DNA from: Streptomyces sp. Tu 3180
GTDB lineage: Bacteria; Actinomycetota; Actinomycetes; Streptomycetales; Streptomycetaceae
Assembly: GCF_009852415.1 (NCBI RefSeq)
Contig: NZ_WOXS01000002.1
Location: 682,001 to 746,000, forward strand
Direction of reading: 5' to 3'
Length of the DNA: 64,000 bases
Position numbers and translations under genes: made by a program. Of the stretch, positions 27,438 to 50,235 are shown piece after piece. The notes beneath the pieces are model-generated. The model searched no databases. It was not told the origin of the DNA and was given only the letters and a program-made list of their open reading frames with translations. The stretch's first letter is position 1. Each line of letters opens with the position of its first letter.

Positions 27438-28310
27438 TCAGCGGTGTCCCCGCGGGAGGTCGGCCGTCGCGGTGACGGGTGGGCGGTCGTCCGGGGCGGC
27501 GGGGAGCCGGGGTGCGGCGGGCACCATCAGCGGGGTGCCGGTCTCCGGGTCGTCGATGATGCGGCAGGGCAGGCCGAACACGTCCTCCACCAGGTCGGCC
27601 GTCATGACGGCCGTCGGGTCCCCCACGGCGGCGACGGTGCCGCCGGCCCGCATCACCACGAGGTGGGTGGCGTAGCGGCACGCCTGGTTGAGGTCGTGCA
27701 GGACCGCGACGACGGTGTGTCCCCTGCGCGCGTGCAGGTCGGCGCACAGGTCCAGCACCTCGACCTGGTGGGCGATGTCGAGGAAGGTGGTGGGCTCGTC
27801 GAGCAGCAGGACGGGGGTCTGCTGGGCGAGCACCATCGCCAGCCAGACCCGCTGGCGCTGGCCGCCGGAGAGGTCGTCGACGGGCCGGTCGGCGAGTTCC
27901 AGCACGCCGGTCCGGCGCATCGCCTCGACCACGGCGGTCTCGTCCTCGGCGGACCACTGCTTCAGCAGCCGCTGGTGCGGGTAGCGTCCGCGGGCCACCA
28001 GGTCGCCCACCGTGATGCCGCCGGGCGCGGTCGACGACTGCGGGAGCAGTCCGAGCCGGCGTGCGACCTCGCGGGTGCGGTAGGAGGCGATGGCGGCCCC
28101 GTCGAGGTAGACCTCCCCCGCCTTGGGCCTGAGCATCCGCGCCAGCGCCTTGAGCAGCGTGGACTTGCCGCACGCGTTCGGTCCGACGATCACCGTGAAG
28201 GAGCCGTCGGGGATGTCGACGCCGAGGCCGGTGGCGACGGTCCGCTGGTCGTAGGAGAGGGTCAGGTTCTCGGCCCGCAGCCGGGGCGCCGGGGTGTGCG
28301 TTGCTGTCAT
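27438..28310 (-). CDS. iron-siderophore ABC transporter ATP-binding protein
   Basis: 290 residues of the FecE/FepC class: Walker A GPNACGKST (residues 43-51), signature LSGGQRQRVWLAM, Walker B LLLDEPTTFLD, and switch VVAVLHDLNQACRYA. It energises uptake of ferric siderophore with the two FecCD permeases upstream. Its ATG overlaps the permease stop (ATGA). The unit permease-permease-ATPase reads leftward from an iron-box-like site at 30527. The binding protein that would feed it lies 19 kb away at 49082, within the NRPS operon. Confidence 0.93.
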   Translation of the reverse strand: MTATHTPAPRLRAENLTLSYDQRTVATGLGVDIPDGSFTVIVGPNACGKSTLLKALARMLRPKAGEVYLDGAAIASYRTREVARRLGLLPQSSTAPGGITVGDLVARGRYPHQRLLKQWSAEDETAVVEAMRRTGVLELADRPVDDLSGGQRQRVWLAMVLAQQTPVLLLDEPTTFLDIAHQVEVLDLCADLHARRGHTVVAVLHDLNQACRYATHLVVMRAGGTVAAVGDPTAVMTADLVEDVFGLPCRIIDDPETGTPLMVPAAPRLPAAPDDRPPVTATADLPRGHR

Positions 28311-29431
28311 GCGCGGCTCTTTCGCGACTCGGTGACCAGCAGCCAGATCAGGTACAGCCCGCCGACGGTGCCGGTCGCCGCGCCCACCGGGAGGAGGGCG
28401 TCGGTGAAGAGGCGCTGCACGGCGAGATCACCGGCGGTGAGCAGGACGGCGCCCATGAGGGCGGTGGGGACCAGGGCGGGCCGGGAGGATCCGGTGAGTC
28501 TCCGGGCGACCTGGGGGGCGGCCAGGGCGACGAACCAGATGGGTCCGGCGACCGCGGTGGCGAACGCGGCCAGGGCGACGCAGACCGTGAGCAGGACGGC
28601 GCGGGTGCGCGCCACGTTCACGCCGAGCGCCGTCGCCGTGAGGTCGCCCATCTCCACCAGGGAGAGCCGGCGGGTGAGCGCGAAGGCGACCGGGAGGAGG
28701 ACGACGACCGCGACGCCGATCGCGTTGGCCTGCGTCCAGCCGCGGTTGTTCAGGCTGCCGAGGAGCCACGCCTGGGCCTCCAGCGCCTCCTGGAAGGTCG
28801 CCCTGGTGATGAGGTACGAGTTGACGGCCAGCAGCAGGGCGCTCACCCCGATGCCGATGACCACCAGCCGGAAGCCCTGCAGTCCCCGGCCCGTGACGAG
28901 GAGGGAGACGGCGGCGGCCGTCGAGAGCCCCCCGATCAGCGCGCCGAGCGCGATCTGGGTCATGCTGCCGTGCAGCACGATGATGACGGTCAGGGCGCCG
29001 ACGGCCGATCCGTTGGTGAAGCCGATGACGTCGGGGCTGCCGAGCGCGTTGCCGGTCAGGCTCTGCAGGATTCCGCCGCTGACGGCGAGGGCGGCGCCGA
29101 CGCAGACCGCGGTGACCAGCCGCGGCATGCGCAGGGTGTTGACGATGAAGTCGGCGCCGGGCGATCCGCCGCCGGTCAGGGCCCGGACGACCTCCGCGAC
29201 GGAGAGCTCGAAGTCCCCGGTGGTCAGGCTGACGCCCACGACCGCGACGAGCACGGCGAGCAGCACGGCGGTCACGGCGACGGAGCGGCTCGGGATCCGC
29301 AGCGAGATCCCCCCTCCCCCGGCGCGCACGACCAGGCCGCTGACGACCCGGGACCGCGCGGTGCCCGCGAGGGCCGGGGGCGCGGCGGGCCCGGCGTCGG
29401 CGGGGGTCCCGCTCCGGCGTGCGGGGCTCAC
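28307..29431 (-). CDS. FecCD-family siderophore ABC transporter permease
   Basis: 374 residues with about nine or ten membrane segments and the FecCD signatures GAALAVSGGILQSLTGNALGSPDVIG and TALGVNVARTRAVLL. The N-terminal ~35 residues are Pro/Ala-rich, then VTAVLLAVLVAVVGVSL is the first segment. The GTG start at 29431 overlaps the stop of the next permease (GTGA), so translation is coupled. It forms the membrane channel with the gene at 29428-30495. Confidence 0.92.
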   Translation of the reverse strand: MSPARRSGTPADAGPAAPPALAGTARSRVVSGLVVRAGGGGISLRIPSRSVAVTAVLLAVLVAVVGVSLTTGDFELSVAEVVRALTGGGSPGADFIVNTLRMPRLVTAVCVGAALAVSGGILQSLTGNALGSPDVIGFTNGSAVGALTVIIVLHGSMTQIALGALIGGLSTAAAVSLLVTGRGLQGFRLVVIGIGVSALLLAVNSYLITRATFQEALEAQAWLLGSLNNRGWTQANAIGVAVVVLLPVAFALTRRLSLVEMGDLTATALGVNVARTRAVLLTVCVALAAFATAVAGPIWFVALAAPQVARRLTGSSRPALVPTALMGAVLLTAGDLAVQRLFTDALLPVGAATGTVGGLYLIWLLVTESRKSRA

Positions 29432-30495
29432 AGCATGACCAGCTTCCGGCGACGGCACAGCGCGATGAACAGCGGTGCGCCGAGGAACGCGGTGACGATC
29501 CCGACCTGCACCTCGCCCGGGGCGCCGAGCACCCGGCCGAGGACGTCGGCGCCGATCAGCAGCACGGGCGCGAGCAGCATCGAGTACGCCATCACCCACC
29601 GCTGGTCCGGGCCGACCGCGAACCGGGCCACGTGCGGAACCGCCAGGCCGACGAAGCCGATCGGTCCGGCGGCGGCGGTGGCGGCACCGCACAGCAGCAT
29701 CACGGCGACGGCGCCCAGCACCCGCGTCCGGCCGACGTGGACGCCCAGGGCGCGCCCCGTCTGGTCGCCCATGGCCAGGGCGTTGAGCGCGGGGGCGAGC
29801 CCGAGGGCGAGCAGGACTCCGACGGCGACGAACGGCGCCACGACCTGGATGACGTCGTAGTACCGGCCGGCGAGGGAGCCGGCGGTCCAGAAGCGGAACT
29901 GGTCGAAGGCGCGTGGACGCAGCAGCAGCACGGCCGAGTTGAAGGCGTACAGCACCGCCGTGACGGCGGCGCCCGCGACGACGAGACGGTCGGGTGTGGC
30001 CGTCGTGCGTCCGGAGGAGCCCAGCAGGTGGACGACCAGCGTCGCCACGACCGCGCCGAGGAGCGCGAACCACACCTGGCCCAGGACCGATCCCACCCCG
30101 AGGAACGCGATGCACACGACCACCGCGGTGGAGGCGCCCAGGTTCACGCCGAGCAGTCCCGGGTCGGCGAGCGGGTTGCGGGTCATCGCCTGCATCAGGG
30201 CGCCGGACAGCCCGAGGGCCGTGCCGACGAGGAGGCCGAGGAGCGTCCGCGGGATGCGGTAGTCGTGGATGATGACGGAGTTCTCCGACCCGTCGGGACT
30301 CCACAGCAGACTCCACGTCGCGGTGAACGGGATGCCCTTCGTGCCCACCCACACGCCGACCAGTCCGACGAGGACGAGCGCGCCGAGCGCGAGGAGGAGT
30401 CCGAGGCCGCGCAGCGCGGCCGTCCTCCGCCGCGTCGCGGGCGCGGCCGGGGCGGGAGCCCGTCTCCTCGTCACCGCCCCGGTTTCGACCGTCAA
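29428..30495 (-). CDS. FecCD-family siderophore ABC transporter permease
   Basis: 355 residues, FecCD family: GTALGLSGALMQAMTRNPLADPGLLGVNLGA split by helices, and TGRALGVHVGRTRVL near the C-terminal half. About ten membrane segments. Two in-frame TTG codons are possible: the one at 30495 is six bases after GGGGGAG, while the one at 30501 abuts that site and is unlikely. It is first in the uptake operon, with an iron-box-like sequence 32 bp upstream of the start. Confidence 0.9.
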   Translation of the reverse strand: MTVETGAVTRRRAPAPAAPATRRRTAALRGLGLLLALGALVLVGLVGVWVGTKGIPFTATWSLLWSPDGSENSVIIHDYRIPRTLLGLLVGTALGLSGALMQAMTRNPLADPGLLGVNLGASTAVVVCIAFLGVGSVLGQVWFALLGAVVATLVVHLLGSSGRTTATPDRLVVAGAAVTAVLYAFNSAVLLLRPRAFDQFRFWTAGSLAGRYYDVIQVVAPFVAVGVLLALGLAPALNALAMGDQTGRALGVHVGRTRVLGAVAVMLLCGAATAAAGPIGFVGLAVPHVARFAVGPDQRWVMAYSMLLAPVLLIGADVLGRVLGAPGEVQVGIVTAFLGAPLFIALCRRRKLVML

Positions 30496-30526
30496 CGACA
30501 ACTCCCCCAGGCGGCGCCGGTCTGAC

Positions 30527-30545
30527 TTAGGCGAGGCTAACCGAA
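30527..30545. promoter_or_regulatory. iron box (DmdR/IdeR-type operator), uptake operon side
   Basis: The 19-mer at 30527-30545 matches the actinobacterial iron-box consensus TTAGGTTAGGCTCACCTAA at 15 of 19 positions by eye. It lies 32 bp upstream of the first permease start and is expected to bind a DtxR-family repressor with Fe2+. Confidence 0.65.
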
Positions 30546-30664
30546 GGGGAAGCGAAGGGTCAACGAGCCGTCGGATACGGGGTGTTGGGCGTGCGGGGTG
30601 GGGCCGGTGCGGCGCGTGCGCGGTGCCGTGCGCCCGGCGACGCGTTCTACAGCGGCAACGATGT

Positions 30665-30683
30665 TCAGGATAGCCTTACCTCA
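30665..30683. promoter_or_regulatory. iron box, exporter side
   Basis: A second 19-bp iron-box-like site (core AGGATAGCCTTACCT), about 14 of 19 to the inverted consensus, 26 bp before the ATG of the ABC exporter. Together with 30527 it would give iron repression of both divergent transcripts. Confidence 0.6.
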
Positions 30684-30709
30684 CCAACTGAACCCCGCGG
30701 AGGGACCGC

Positions 30710-32407
30710 ATGCCGGCTGGAGGACCGACCGGAGGGCACGTCCTGCGAGGAGCGATCGGGGGCCAGCGCCGCCGTGTCGTCACGGCATCGCTCCTCGGCA
30801 TGGGGCACCAGGCGTGCGAGGCCCTGGTCCCCGTGGTGGTGGGGGTGGTCATCGACGAGGCGGTGGCGAAGGGGTCCTCCGGCGCCCTGCTGCGCCTGCT
30901 GGTGCTGCTCGCCGTCCTCTTCCTCGTCCTGTCCACGTGTTACCGCACCGGCGCCCGGATCACGGAGGCCGCGGGTGAGCACGCCACGCACCGGTTGCGC
31001 CTCGACGTCGGCGCCCGGGTGCTCGACCCGCGCGGCGGCGCCGACGCGGACCGGCTCCCGGGCGCCCTGACCAGCGTCGCCACCCATGACGCCCGGCGCG
31101 TGGGCGCGGCGGTGACCGCCCTGTCGTACGGGGCCTCGGCGATCGCCGCCCTGGCGGTCAGCGCGGTGGCGCTGCTGCGCGTCTCGGTGCCGCTCGGTCT
31201 GCTCGTCCTGCTCGGCATCCCGCCCCTGCTGTGGCTGGGGCACCGCATCAGCGGACCGCTGGAGCGGCGCAGCGAGACGGAGCAGGAACGCGCCGCCCAC
31301 GCCTCGGGTGTCGCCGCCGACCTGGTCGGGGGGCTGCGCGTGCTCAAGGGCATGGGGGCCGAGTCGGCGGCCGTGTCGCGCTACCGGCTGACCAGCCGGG
31401 ACTCGCTGGCCGCGGCGCTGCGTGCCGCGCGGAGCCGGGCCGGGCACGAAGGCGCGGTGCTCGCGCTGACCGGCGTCTTCATCGCGGTCATCGGCCTGGT
31501 GGGCGCGTATCTGGCGATGCGCGGCACCATCAGCGTCGGCGAGTTGGTGGCGGCGGTGGGACTCGCCCAGTTCCTGCTCGGGCCGTTCCAGCTGCTCGCC
31601 TACGTCAACGCCGAGTTCGCCCAGGGCCGCGCCTCGGCGCGGCGGATCGCCGAGGTGCTGGCGGCGCCCGCCGCCGTGGAGCCGGGCGGGTCCGCGCTGC
31701 CCGACCCGGTCGCCGGCGGTCTCCGGCTGCGCGGCGTGTCGCTCGGCGCGCTGCGGGGGGTCGACCTCGACATCGCCCCGGGCGGCCTCGTCGGTGTCGT
31801 GGCCGGGGACCCGGCCGCGGCGCACGACCTGCTGGTGTGCCTGGCCCGGGAGTCGGACCCGGCCGAGGGCGTGATCGAGCTCGACGGCGTGCCCCTGACC
31901 GGTCTGGACCCCGACGACGTCCGCCGGGCCGTGCTGGTCGCCCCGCACGACGCGGACCTGTTCGAGACCAGTCTGCTGGACAACGTGCGCGGCGCGGCGG
32001 ACACGGCCGCGGCGAAGGTGGAGGCGGCGCTGACGGCCTCGGCGGCCGACGACGTCGCCCGGCTGCTGCCGGACGGGGCGGACACCGTCCTCGCCGAGCG
32101 CGGCCGCTCCCTCTCCGGCGGCCAGCGGCAGCGCGTCGCGCTCGCCCGGGCGCTGGCCGCCGACCGTCCGGTGCTCGTCCTGCACGACCCGACCACCGCG
32201 GTGGACACGGTCACCGAGTCGCGGATCGCCGCCCGGCTGCGGGACGTCCGCCGGGGCCGCACCACGGTGCTGGTCACCACCAGTCCCGCGCTGCTGGCGG
32301 TGACCGACCGGGTGGTGGTGCTCGACGGGGGGACGGTGGCCGCCGACGGGCGGCACGCCGGACTCGTCGCCGCCGACGCGGCCTACCGGGCGGTGGTGCT
32401 GGCATGA
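30710..32407 (+). CDS. ABC exporter half-transporter with degenerate ATP site (subunit 1)
   Basis: 565 residues: six-helix ABC_membrane domain (~1-310) and an ATP-binding domain (~330-565). The signature motif LSGGQRQRVALARAL is intact, but the Walker A region reads VAGDPAAAHDLL, without the Gly-Lys-Ser/Thr, and Walker B reads LVLHDPTTAVD, without the catalytic Glu. This is the pattern of the non-hydrolysing side of a heterodimeric exporter. The ATG follows GGAGGG. The stop overlaps the ATG of subunit 2. Exporters of this type next to hydroxamate NRPS genes are thought to export the siderophore; that role is inferred. Confidence 0.9.
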   Translation: MPAGGPTGGHVLRGAIGGQRRRVVTASLLGMGHQACEALVPVVVGVVIDEAVAKGSSGALLRLLVLLAVLFLVLSTCYRTGARITEAAGEHATHRLRLDVGARVLDPRGGADADRLPGALTSVATHDARRVGAAVTALSYGASAIAALAVSAVALLRVSVPLGLLVLLGIPPLLWLGHRISGPLERRSETEQERAAHASGVAADLVGGLRVLKGMGAESAAVSRYRLTSRDSLAAALRAARSRAGHEGAVLALTGVFIAVIGLVGAYLAMRGTISVGELVAAVGLAQFLLGPFQLLAYVNAEFAQGRASARRIAEVLAAPAAVEPGGSALPDPVAGGLRLRGVSLGALRGVDLDIAPGGLVGVVAGDPAAAHDLLVCLARESDPAEGVIELDGVPLTGLDPDDVRRAVLVAPHDADLFETSLLDNVRGAADTAAAKVEAALTASAADDVARLLPDGADTVLAERGRSLSGGQRQRVALARALAADRPVLVLHDPTTAVDTVTESRIAARLRDVRRGRTTVLVTTSPALLAVTDRVVVLDGGTVAADGRHAGLVAADAAYRAVVLA

Positions 32408-34332
32408 CGTCCGCGCACCCCACCGGGACCGGCGCCCACGACCGCGCCGGCGATCCGGCCGGTGACGACCGCGCCGACGACGACCGCGCCGACGCCCCGA
32501 CCGACGGCGGACGGACCGAGGAGACGATGAGCGACGCCCGCGCCCTGGACCGCGCCCTGCTGCCGACCGCCTCCGGGGCCGAGACCCTGGCCGCACTCCG
32601 CTCGCTGCTGCGCGGCCACCGCCCGCTGCTGGCGGCGGCGGCGGCCGTGCTGGTCGCCGGGACGGGCATCGGCCTGCTGACCGCGCCCCTGCTCGGGCAT
32701 GTCGTCGACCTGGTGGTGGAGCGGCGCGGCACGGACGCGCTGACCGTGCCCATGGTCCTGCTCGTCGCGGTCGCGGTGGCGCGCGGCGCCGCCACCGCGA
32801 TCGGCAGTTCCCTCGTCGCCCGGCTGGGCGAGACCGTGCTCGCCGCCCTGCGCGAGCGGTTCGTCGAGCGGGCCCTCGCGCTGCCGCTCGAACGCGTCGA
32901 GGAAGCCGGCTCGGGCGACCTGGTCTCCCGGGTGACCGGCGACGTCGCCGTGATCACCAAGTCGGTGCGCCAGGCCCTGCCGGAGTTCACCCGGTCCGCC
33001 GTCACGATCGTGCTGACCCTCGTGGGCCTCGCCGTGCTGGACTGGCGGTTCCTGCTCGCGGTGCTGCCGGCCGTGCCCGTGCAGGTCCTGTCCGTGCGCT
33101 GGTACCTGCGCCGGGCCGCTCCCGTGCACGCCGACCACCGGGTGGCCACCGGCGCGCTCCAGCACCAGCTCCTCGACAGCGTCGGCGGGGTCCGCACCGT
33201 CCGCGCCTTCCGGCTGGGCGGGCCGCACGTGGCCCTCGTGGAGCGGCGGTCGCGCTCCGCCCTCGACCTGGCGCTGCGCGGGATCCACGTCGTGACCGGG
33301 TTCTTCTCCCGGCTCAACCTCGCCGAGTTCATCGGCCTGAGCTCGATCCTGGTCACCGGCTTCGTGCTGGTCGACGACGGATCGGTGAGCATCGGCACGG
33401 CGACCGCGGCCGCGCTGTACTTCCACAGCCTGTTCAACCCGGTCAACGCCGCGCTGTTCCTCCTCGACGACGCGCAGTCCGCGGGCGCGAGCCTGGCCCG
33501 TCTGGTCGGCGTGTCCGAGCCGGCCGCCGCGACGCGGCGGCCGGAGGGCCGGGCCGTGCCGGTGGACGGCTCGGTCAAGGTCTCCTCGCTCGACCACGCC
33601 TACGTACCCGGCCACCCGGTGCTGCGCGACGTCGACCTGGAGGTGGGCGGCGGGGAGCGGGTCGCCCTGGTCGGCTCGAGCGGGGCGGGCAAGACGACGC
33701 TGGCCAAGCTGATCGCGGGGGTGCACCGGCCGTCCCGCGGGTCGATCACGCTGGGCGGGGTCGACGCGGACGACCTGGGCCCCTCGGGGGTCCGCCGGGC
33801 GGTGGCGCTCATCAGCCAGGAGGTGCACGTCTTCGCCGGCCCGCTGGCCGAGGACCTGCGGCTGGCCCGGCCCGGGGCCGGTGACGAGGAGCTGCGGGCG
33901 GCCCTGGCGAAGGTCGGTGCCCTGGAGTGGGCCGAGGCGCTGCCCGACGGCCTGGACACGGTCGTCGGTGAGGGCGGGCACCGGCTGACGGTGACCCAGG
34001 CCCAGCATCTGGCCCTGGCCCGCCTGGTGCTGGCCGACCCGCCGATCGCCATCCTGGACGAGGCGACCGCCGACGCGGGCAGCGCGGGCGCGCGGGTCCT
34101 GGAGACGGCCGCGCTCAGGGCCCTGGAGGGGCGCACGGGCCTGGTGGTGGCCCATCGGCTGCCGCAGGCCGCGACCGCCGACCGGGTCGTGGTCCTCGAC
34201 GGGGGGCGGGTCGTCGAGACCGGCACGCACGAGGAACTGGTCGCGGCGGGCGGCCGTTACGCCGAGCTGTGGGCCGCGTGGTCCGACAGCCGTCCGGGGG
34301 CGGCGCCGTCGGCGCAGGACGCCGGGGCGTGA
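32404..34332 (+). CDS. ABC exporter half-transporter with intact ATP site (subunit 2)
   Basis: 642 residues from ATG 32404 (overlapping the previous stop). The first ~41 residues are Asp/Arg/Ala-rich with DRADDDRADAP and look disordered; ATG 32527, preceded by GAGGAG, is an alternative start. Then come a six-helix membrane domain and an ATPase with an intact Walker A (GSSGAGKTTLAK) and Walker B with Glu (IAILDEATADAG), but a degenerate signature (LTVTQAQHLALAR in place of LSGGQ). This complements subunit 1, giving one consensus and one degenerate ATP site in the dimer. A bidirectional hairpin follows. Confidence 0.9.
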   Translation: MTSAHPTGTGAHDRAGDPAGDDRADDDRADAPTDGGRTEETMSDARALDRALLPTASGAETLAALRSLLRGHRPLLAAAAAVLVAGTGIGLLTAPLLGHVVDLVVERRGTDALTVPMVLLVAVAVARGAATAIGSSLVARLGETVLAALRERFVERALALPLERVEEAGSGDLVSRVTGDVAVITKSVRQALPEFTRSAVTIVLTLVGLAVLDWRFLLAVLPAVPVQVLSVRWYLRRAAPVHADHRVATGALQHQLLDSVGGVRTVRAFRLGGPHVALVERRSRSALDLALRGIHVVTGFFSRLNLAEFIGLSSILVTGFVLVDDGSVSIGTATAAALYFHSLFNPVNAALFLLDDAQSAGASLARLVGVSEPAAATRRPEGRAVPVDGSVKVSSLDHAYVPGHPVLRDVDLEVGGGERVALVGSSGAGKTTLAKLIAGVHRPSRGSITLGGVDADDLGPSGVRRAVALISQEVHVFAGPLAEDLRLARPGAGDEELRAALAKVGALEWAEALPDGLDTVVGEGGHRLTVTQAQHLALARLVLADPPIAILDEATADAGSAGARVLETAALRALEGRTGLVVAHRLPQAATADRVVVLDGGRVVETGTHEELVAAGGRYAELWAAWSDSRPGAAPSAQDAGA

Positions 34333-34374
34333 GGAGGCCGCGGAGAGACCGCGGACAGGGGGCGCGGGGACGGC

Positions 34375-34413
34375 ACGGCCGCCCGCGGCGCGGAACTCCC
34401 CGCGGGCGGCCGT
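34375..34413. terminator. bidirectional terminator between exporter and mbtH
   Basis: A 14-bp perfect inverted repeat (34375-34388 with 34400-34413) with an 11-nt loop. It lies 42 nt after the exporter stop on the plus strand and 11 nt after the mbtH stop on the minus strand, so it can serve both convergent transcripts. Confidence 0.8.
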
Positions 34414-34424
34414 AGGGGTACGGG

Positions 34425-34630
34425 TCAGTCCTGCCGGGCGGCCAGGCTCGCGGGGCGCAGGTCGGTCCAGTGGGTCTCCACGTAGGCCAGGCAGGCCTCG
34501 CGGGTGTCCTCGCCGAAGACGGTCCGCCACCCGGCCGGCACGTCCGCGAAGGACGGCCACAGCGAGTGCTGGTTCTCGTCGTTGACCAGGACCAGGAAAC
34601 GGCCCTGCGGATCCTCGAACGGGTTGGTCG

Positions 34631-34634
<4 letters not shown>
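34425..34634 (-). CDS. MbtH-like protein
   Basis: 69 residues with the MbtH signature: [26 protein letters not shown] split over the first strands, [12 protein letters not shown], and the helix [15 protein letters not shown]. MbtH-like proteins bind and activate NRPS adenylation domains. Its ATG overlaps the NRPS stop codon by 4 bp, so it is the last gene of the NRPS operon and translationally coupled. Confidence 0.95.
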
Positions 34635-39517
<4,883 letters not shown>

Positions 39518-39537
39518 GTAGTCCGGAAGAGCCGCCT

Positions 39538-48912
<9,375 letters not shown>

Positions 48913-49081
48913 CGTGAGGATCGCCCTTCCTGATGTGCGTCGGTGAACGGTCAGGAACCGGTGGGCCGGTGGTCCCGGGCGGCGGGGCGCGGTCGTCCCC
49001 GCCGCCCGGTGCACCGGTGTGCGTCAGCGGTCCTCGTCGCGAGGCGGTCCGCTCATGACGGGGCCGTCGCCGGGCCCGTCC

Positions 49082-50137
49082 TCACTCGACGGCCGTGAGC
49101 AGCGGCGTGATCTCCTCGATCGCGTAGGGGATCGACAGCACCGTGTTGAAGGAGAACGCCGCGCCGATGTCCGGGTCCTGGTAGGGGACGAACAGGTCGC
49201 GCCCGTCCTGGTGCACCTTCAGCTTCTTGTACAGCGGCTCCGCCCTGATGCGGTCGTTGGCCTCGGTGCTGGAGGTGACCCAGACCAGGCGGTCGACGTC
49301 GAGGACGTTCAGTTTCTCGGCGCTGAGCTCGGCCACGTTCCAGCCCGGCTTGGCCAGTTCGTCGATCTCGGGCTCCTGCCGGAAGCCGAGCTCCTTGAAG
49401 AAGATCGCCTTGGGGTCGGTCCTCGTGAACGCCGAGTACTTGCCGGCCTCGAAGCTGTCGGCGACGGCGAGGGTCAGGCCGGCGAACTCGGGGTGTTCTT
49501 CGCGGACCGCCTCGAACCGCGCGCCGACGTCGGAGATCAGCTTCTCGGTCCGGTCCTCCTCGCCGAGCGCCTTGCCTATCTGACGGGTCATCACCTCCCA
49601 GGGCGCCCCGTAGTCGGGGTAGTCCTCGGGCTGGGCGACGACCTTGGTGAACTTCGAGAGCGTGTCGTACTGCTCCTTCTTCATGCCCGAGTACTGGGCG
49701 ATGACCAGGTCCGGCTTCAGTGCCGCGATCTTCTCCATGTTGTACTCGTCGCGCTCGCCGACGATCTCGGGGGTGTCGGGGCCCCAGAGGTCCTTGGTCC
49801 ACGGCCACTTGCCGTACGGCTTCTCCTTGAACCAGTCCACGGCACCGACCGGCTTGACGCCGAGCGCCAGTACCGCGTCCTGGTCCGACAGGCCGAGCGT
49901 GACGACCTTCTTCGGTTCCTCCTCGACGGTCGTGCTGCCGTACTTGTGCTCGACCGTGACCGGGAACGCCGCGGACCGCGCGCCTGCGCCGCCCGGGGAC
50001 GAGGAGCCGGCCTCGGAGGAGGAGTCGTCGGTCCCGCCCCCACAGGCGGTCAGGGCGAGTGCGGCGACGGCGGCCACGACCGCCCTGGGGAGGAGTCCGG
50101 CGAACCGCGCCGGCGCGGGGCGTGCACCAGTGGACAC
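49082..50137 (-). CDS. iron-siderophore ABC transporter substrate-binding lipoprotein
   Basis: 351 residues from GTG 50137, placed by AAAGGA seven bases upstream; a GTG five codons earlier is possible. The signal peptide ends in lipobox LTAC with Cys32, so it is lipid-anchored outside the membrane. The FecB/FepB-type periplasmic fold shows TVEEEPKKVVTLGLSDQDAVLALG, KPDLVIAQYSG and DVDRLVWVTSS. It probably captures the ferric form of the local hydroxamate siderophore and delivers it to the FecCD/FecE importer at 27438-30495. It sits between the ornithine hydroxylase and the NRPS genes, in the same direction (98 and 169 bp gaps), so it is likely co-transcribed. Confidence 0.92.
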   Translation of the reverse strand: MSTGARPAPARFAGLLPRAVVAAVAALALTACGGGTDDSSSEAGSSSPGGAGARSAAFPVTVEHKYGSTTVEEEPKKVVTLGLSDQDAVLALGVKPVGAVDWFKEKPYGKWPWTKDLWGPDTPEIVGERDEYNMEKIAALKPDLVIAQYSGMKKEQYDTLSKFTKVVAQPEDYPDYGAPWEVMTRQIGKALGEEDRTEKLISDVGARFEAVREEHPEFAGLTLAVADSFEAGKYSAFTRTDPKAIFFKELGFRQEPEIDELAKPGWNVAELSAEKLNVLDVDRLVWVTSSTEANDRIRAEPLYKKLKVHQDGRDLFVPYQDPDIGAAFSFNTVLSIPYAIEEITPLLTAVE

Positions 50138-50235
50138 GTGGGTTCCTTTCACGGGGTTTCACAGGGGTGCCGCGCCCGCCGGGCACAAGGCCCGGACGGT
50201 GCGCGGCGGTGTGGGGGGCTGGACCTTCGGCCGGG

